This document shows positions 5,142 through 8,669 of a DNA stretch of 8,669 bases, one piece after another. Location of the stretch: NCBI GenBank assembly GCA_025363495.1, contig JANYDR010000257.1, forward strand, positions 1-8,669, written 5' to 3'. The notes under the pieces are model-generated. The model was not told the origin of the DNA, did no database searches, and was given only the letters and a program-made list of their open reading frames with translations. The DNA comes from Cyclobacteriaceae bacterium. Lineage in GTDB: Bacteria; Bacteroidota; Bacteroidia; Cytophagales; Cyclobacteriaceae. The stretch's first letter is position 1; every line of letters begins with the position of its first letter. Made by a program: the position numbers and the translations under genes.

Positions 5142-8100
5142 ATGAAAAAGATTGTGATGAAGAAATATTACAGAACCCTTTCTCAGAAGTTTTTATCAAC
5201 ATCAATAGCGATGAGTAGAATCATAGTGATTGCTTTTGTTTTGATCACATTAACCGATAGGTCGAACGCACAAACATTTAATCCCGGGCATATTGGAAAT
5301 ATTTCTCAAAAAACTTCACTCAATCAACCGCGTAATGTTTTCGTTTTAGGAAACTACGCGTATGTGTCCAGTGTGGTAAGTAACTCATTGGAAATTGTTG
5401 ATATCTCCAACCCTGCTTCACCGGTGCAAAAAGGAATTATATATGATGGTGATGGCGGTGCTTATTTAAATGAACCTTCCTGGGTACATGTTGTTGGCAA
5501 TTATGCCTATGTCGTTAGTCAGGGAAGCAACGCTCTTGAAATAATCGACGTAACAAATCCGGCGGCACCGGTACATAAAGGTTCGTTGGTTGATGGTCAA
5601 GGTGGAGCTCTTCTCAATGTCGCTCTCTATGTTACCGTAGTTGGAAATTATGCCTACATCTGTTGCTACCTCACCAATACATTAGAGATTGTTGATATTT
5701 CAAATCCGGCGGCGCCAGTACATAAAGGAAGTATTGTTGACGGTGCAGGCGGCGCGAAGCTTAGCGGTCCACGGGCGGTATTTGTTTTCGGAAATTACGC
5801 CTATGTTGCAAGTCAGTCCAGCAACGCATTGGAAGTTGTAGATGTTTCCAATCCTGCGTCGCCAGTACATGCCGGATACCTTTCAAGTACAACAGCAAGT
5901 GCACTCGTGGCACCTCGCGCAGTAAGAGTTTATGGCAACTATGCATACGTGGCGTGCAGTAGTGCTTTGGAAATAGTTGACGTATCAAATCCAAATATTC
6001 CTGTTCATAAAGGAAGCCTGACCAATGGCACTGGTGGTGCATTGCTAAGTCGGGCCATCGATGTGGTGGTGGTGGGCCAAAATGCCTATATCGCCAGTTT
6101 CAACAATAACGCATTGGAGGTCGTGAATGTTTCCAATCCTGCGTTGCCAGTCCACCTCGGCAACATTTCAAATGGAGCGGGGGGCGCCTTGCTCGGTGGA
6201 GCATTTTCAGTCGCCATATCAGGAACTAACGCGTACATCGCAAGCAATTCAAGTAATGCGATGGAGGTCGTGGATATATCAACACCATCTGCTCCGGTTC
6301 ACAAAGGATCAATTGCGGAAAATGTGAGCGGCGCGTTATTGACCACTCCACTTAATGCCGTTGTTTCTAGTTTTTCCGGTAAAAATTATGCGTTTGTAGC
6401 CAGTAGCAATAGCAGTGCCCTGGAAATTCTGGATGTATCCAATCCTGCAACACCTACTCATGTGAGTAACGTTACCATACCTTTCATACAATCTGTTTAT
6501 GTCTCCGGCAATTATGCTTATGCAGTGAGTAACAACACCAATACCTTTTACATTATTGACGTATCTACTATTACTGCACCCGCGATTGTTGGTACGCTGG
6601 CGGATGGGCAAGGGGGCGCTACACTTTCTGGCGCAGTGTCAGTTTTTGTATCTGGAAACAGGGCTTATGTAGCGGCTAATTTTTCATCTGCTTTGGATGT
6701 AATTGATATAACGAATAAGAGCGCTCCAGTGCATAATGGCAGCGTTGTGGATGGCCAGGGAGGTGCGATATTGACAAATGCAAATTCAGTTTTTGTTTTG
6801 GGCAATTATGCATACGTCCTAAGTCCAACCGGAAACGCACTGGAGATAATAGATGTCACTAACTCTGCATTGCCAGTTCATAAAGGTAGTACTGCCGATA
6901 ATACAGTTCTGAATTCTCCAACCAATATTTTTGTTGCGACATCGAGTGGAAATACATACGCTTACATAACAGCCGGGGTAGGCAATAGGGTTACGACATA
7001 TGATGTCACTAACCCTGCTTCGCCTGTATACAAAAGCTCTCTGACAAATGGAATTGGAGGCGCCGTTCTTAGTACGCCCAACTCTGTTTTTGTGACTGGA
7101 AACACCGCTTATATAGCCAGTAGCGCGAGCAATTCAATTGAAGTTGTGGATGTAACAGGAGCTTCTACACCAACGCATAAGGTAAGTGTCACCAATGCCG
7201 GCAGCACGAGGTTTCTCTCCTATCCAAATTCAGTTTTTGTTTTAGGCAATTATGCATACGTAGCAAACAGTTCAGGCAATTCTGTGGAGATCCTTTATCT
7301 GTTCTCCCCATCCCTGACATCTTTCACACCTGCATCTGGCGCAACCAATACAGATGTCACTATTACCGGAGTAAATTTCAGCACTACTGCTTCGAACAAC
7401 GTCGTTAAATTTAACGGAACACAAGCCACTGTTAAAAGCAGCACTGCTACATCAATTATTGCAACGTTGCCAACAGGTGCAACTACTGGAACGATTACTG
7501 TTACGGTGGGCAGCCAAACGGTTTCCAATGCCTCAACGTTTACAGTGTTACCGTCTATTACAAGTTTTACGCCTGCCGCTGGAACAATTGGTGGCTCTGT
7601 AACAATCACCGGAACGAGCTTTGACCCTACACCTGCAAATAATATTGTAAAATTTAACGGGACGGCAGCGACGGTGACAGCCAGCACAGCCACAAGCATT
7701 ACAACTACTATTCCCACGGGTGCTACTACGGGCACGATAACAATAACTACTTCTGGTCAAACGGCAACAAGTGTGACGAACTTTACTATTGATATTACTT
7801 CTCCCGTTGAATCCGGCAACACTACAGCTACTTCTGTCCTTCCGAATACAGCACTTCCTGTCTCGATAACTATCAAAGACGATGAGTCAGGAATTTCATC
7901 CGCTAAGATCCAGTATCGTCCTGTTACGTTAGGTGGGTCAGGGATTTTTATTACCGGCGATATGATATCTCCTGCTACAGGATCGGTTTATACTCATAAC
8001 ATTCCCAAAGAAGCAATAACGGAACTTGGAGTTGAATATCGATTCTTACTAGTGAATGGCGCAGGACTTGATAATTCAGGATCACAAACAATTTATAGGG

Positions 8101-8669
8101 CAACTGTCAATCAATCTTCAGGCCTAACAATATCTTCTTATCCAACTTCGGTCGCTGGAAGCACGGCGGCTAACTATCGCATTATTTCAATTCCTTTGGT
8201 ATTGACGAGCAAAACTGCCAACAGTGTTTTTTCAGATGAGCTTGGAAATTATGACGCAAGTGTCTGGAGGATGTTTAAATATAACGGCAGCACTTTCGAT
8301 GAAATGAATGGCAACTCTTCATTGAATCCAGGAGAAGGATATTGGTTTATTACGAATAAATCTTCTGCATTAAATACCGGCGCGGGAACAACGGTCGATG
8401 TGGGAACTGGCAGTCCGTTTACTATAACATTAAACTCTGGATGGAACCAGATTGGTAATCCATACAACTTCAATATCTCTTGGTCCGATATTCTCGCTGC
8501 CAATCCTCTTCAGGCTGCCAATGTTGGTGGTGCATCAGGAAAAATCAGGGTATTCAGAGGGTCTGTTGACAATGTCGATGTGCTAAAAAGTTTTGAAGGC
8601 GGATTTGTAAAAAATACAAGCACGACCGCTGTCACGTTAAAAATTCCGGTAGCAAAAAACACAGGAATA
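5142..8669 (+). CDS. Large secreted LVIVD beta-propeller and IPT/TIG protein (3' end beyond window)
   Basis: The frame stays open for 1176 codons to the window edge. The hydrophobic segment at about 27-39, followed by DRSNAQ, forms a signal peptide likely cut between A43 and Q44. Residues 46-723 hold fourteen repeats of about 49 residues with the consensus VFVxGNYAYVASxxxNxLEIVDxSNPAxPVHKGSxxxGxGGAxL (spaced positions), the LVIVD repeat type that builds beta-propellers. Residues 724-804 and 806-883 are two IPT/TIG domains. Residues 884-1000 look Ig-like (IKDDESGISSAKIQYRP). From 1012 the YRIISIPL ... PGEGYWFI ... GWNQIGNP (1100-1107) pattern is typical of Bacteroidota cell-surface proteins, so a type IX secretion C-terminal domain may follow outside the window. 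Start: 5142 gives a 43-residue signal region with a long basic n-region; 5157 and 5211 are in-frame alternatives, and 5211 gives a conventional 20-residue signal peptide. No catalytic motif is visible; adhesion or carbohydrate/protein binding is the likely role. Confidence 0.88.
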   Translation, partial: MKKIVMKKYYRTLSQKFLSTSIAMSRIIVIAFVLITLTDRSNAQTFNPGHIGNISQKTSLNQPRNVFVLGNYAYVSSVVSNSLEIVDISNPASPVQKGIIYDGDGGAYLNEPSWVHVVGNYAYVVSQGSNALEIIDVTNPAAPVHKGSLVDGQGGALLNVALYVTVVGNYAYICCYLTNTLEIVDISNPAAPVHKGSIVDGAGGAKLSGPRAVFVFGNYAYVASQSSNALEVVDVSNPASPVHAGYLSSTTASALVAPRAVRVYGNYAYVACSSALEIVDVSNPNIPVHKGSLTNGTGGALLSRAIDVVVVGQNAYIASFNNNALEVVNVSNPALPVHLGNISNGAGGALLGGAFSVAISGTNAYIASNSSNAMEVVDISTPSAPVHKGSIAENVSGALLTTPLNAVVSSFSGKNYAFVASSNSSALEILDVSNPATPTHVSNVTIPFIQSVYVSGNYAYAVSNNTNTFYIIDVSTITAPAIVGTLADGQGGATLSGAVSVFVSGNRAYVAANFSSALDVIDITNKSAPVHNGSVVDGQGGAILTNANSVFVLGNYAYVLSPTGNALEIIDVTNSALPVHKGSTADNTVLNSPTNIFVATSSGNTYAYITAGVGNRVTTYDVTNPASPVYKSSLTNGIGGAVLSTPNSVFVTGNTAYIASSASNSIEVVDVTGASTPTHKVSVTNAGSTRFLSYPNSVFVLGNYAYVANSSGNSVEILYLFSPSLTSFTPASGATNTDVTITGVNFSTTASNNVVKFNGTQATVKSSTATSIIATLPTGATTGTITVTVGSQTVSNASTFTVLPSITSFTPAAGTIGGSVTITGTSFDPTPANNIVKFNGTAATVTASTATSITTTIPTGATTGTITITTSGQTATSVTNFTIDITSPVESGNTTATSVLPNTALPVSITIKDDESGISSAKIQYRPVTLGGSGIFITGDMISPATGSVYTHNIPKEAITELGVEYRFLLVNGAGLDNSGSQTIYRATVNQSSGLTISSYPTSVAGSTAANYRIISIPLVLTSKTANSVFSDELGNYDASVWRMFKYNGSTFDEMNGNSSLNPGEGYWFITNKSSALNTGAGTTVDVGTGSPFTITLNSGWNQIGNPYNFNISWSDILAANPLQAANVGGASGKIRVFRGSVDNVDVLKSFEGGFVKNTSTTAVTLKIPVAKNTGI
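5328..6350 (+). repeat. LVIVD blades 1-7 (first predicted propeller)
   Basis: Seven repeats begin at 5328, 5478, 5625, 5772, 5916, 6054 and 6204 (residues 63, 113, 162, 211, 259, 305, 355), 46-50 residues each. Each carries GNYAYV or a variant, then LEIVDxSNP, then PVHKG and, in most, a GGA turn. The segment just before the first repeat (residues 46-55, FNPGHIGNIS) resembles the PVHKGS strand and could close the ring by the usual velcro arrangement. Blade 4 lacks the GGA turn and blade 7 has it degraded to SGA. Confidence 0.8.
6351..7310 (+). repeat. LVIVD blades 8-14 (second predicted propeller)
   Basis: Seven more repeats begin at 6351, 6492, 6636, 6783, 6921, 7080 and 7227 (residues 404, 451, 499, 548, 594, 647, 696). 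Blade 8 and blade 12 carry short insertions before the AYV/AFV strand, and blades 8, 11 and 13 lack the GGA turn. Blade 14 is truncated to 28 residues and ends at VEILYL, without the PVHKG strand, directly before the first TIG domain. The missing strand can be supplied by the end of blade 7 if this block folds as a separate seven-bladed ring. Confidence 0.75.
6781..7261 (+). repeat. Near-identical 37-base repeat in blades 11 and 14
   Basis: Bases 6781-6817 and 7225-7261 match at 36 of 37 positions (the difference is G at 6800 against A at 7244). Both encode NSVFVLGNYAYV. The other blades share the protein motif but differ much more at the DNA level, so this pair looks recently copied or converted rather than conserved by protein selection alone. 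Confidence 0.75.
7311..7793 (+). repeat. Tandem IPT/TIG domain pair
   Basis: Two adjacent Ig-like units, 7311-7553 (starting SLTSFTPASG) and 7557-7793 (starting ITSFTPAAG), share the pattern N-N-[VI]-VKFNGT-x-ATV ... STATSI ... PTGATTGTITVT. Both contain the TIG hallmarks SFTPxxG, TITGxxF and FNG. They follow the propellers directly and probably serve as a rigid stalk or binding module in the extracellular part. Confidence 0.85.

Noticed and set aside
5761..6611. Other frames within the propeller region (for example minus 5761-6042 and 6336-6611)
   Set aside because: Shadows of a regular, repeat-built gene; repeats keep stops out of alternative frames too. None has coherent protein sequence.
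5328..7310. CRISPR array or noncoding tandem repeat
   Set aside because: The roughly 147-base period is a multiple of three and identity is at protein level, with no constant repeats alternating with unique spacers.
7295..7735. Minus-strand frame of 146 codons, valine-rich and apparently hydrophobic
   Set aside because: It is the mirror of the Thr/Asn-rich TIG domains: threonine and glycine codons read backwards give valine, proline and alanine. The plus-strand frame is clearly a real domain pair.

Overview
The window looks like chromosomal DNA from a Bacteroidota bacterium, most likely of the Cytophagales type. Four things point there: lumazine synthase, a membrane-anchored TPR protein, pyruvate dehydrogenase E1-alpha and RecF all read like Bacteroidota family members; the best promoter matches follow the Bacteroidota consensus (TTTG, about 19 bases, TAnnTTTG) rather than the E. 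coli one; start codons lack clear Shine-Dalgarno sequences; and the right third encodes a large secreted repeat protein in the style of type IX secretion substrates. The species cannot be named from this sequence alone.

Left part (1-2712, genes on the minus strand). In transcription order: pdhA (start 2636), a single-pass membrane TPR protein (start 1476) and ribH (start 671). Each of the two gaps holds a strong intrinsic terminator, and in each a Bacteroidota -7 box abuts the 5' edge of the terminator hairpin. Transcripts of the downstream gene would therefore start inside the hairpin's first arm and escape termination. pdhA and recF are divergent from a compact 76-base spacer in which the two predicted transcription starts nearly coincide.

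Middle (2713-4402). recF on the plus strand converges on a two-gene minus-strand unit of small membrane proteins: a 79-residue protein with two helices (4256-4017) and a 49-residue protein with one helice-like segment (4020-3871). The second start codon overlaps the first stop codon as ATGA, and a terminator hairpin covers the end of the second gene. I recognise no function for either.

Right part (4403-8669, plus strand). A 237-residue exported protein with a C-terminal membrane helix is followed after 25 bases by a very long open frame that runs off the window (1176 codons seen). The latter has a signal peptide, fourteen LVIVD-type beta-propeller blades (best read as two seven-bladed rings), two tandem IPT/TIG Ig-like domains and further Ig-like or Bacteroidota surface-protein sequence. 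The pair looks like a cell-envelope module. The left and middle genes are mostly housekeeping (riboflavin, central carbon, DNA repair). The least described parts are the small membrane-protein pair, the propeller pair and the promoter/terminator nesting.
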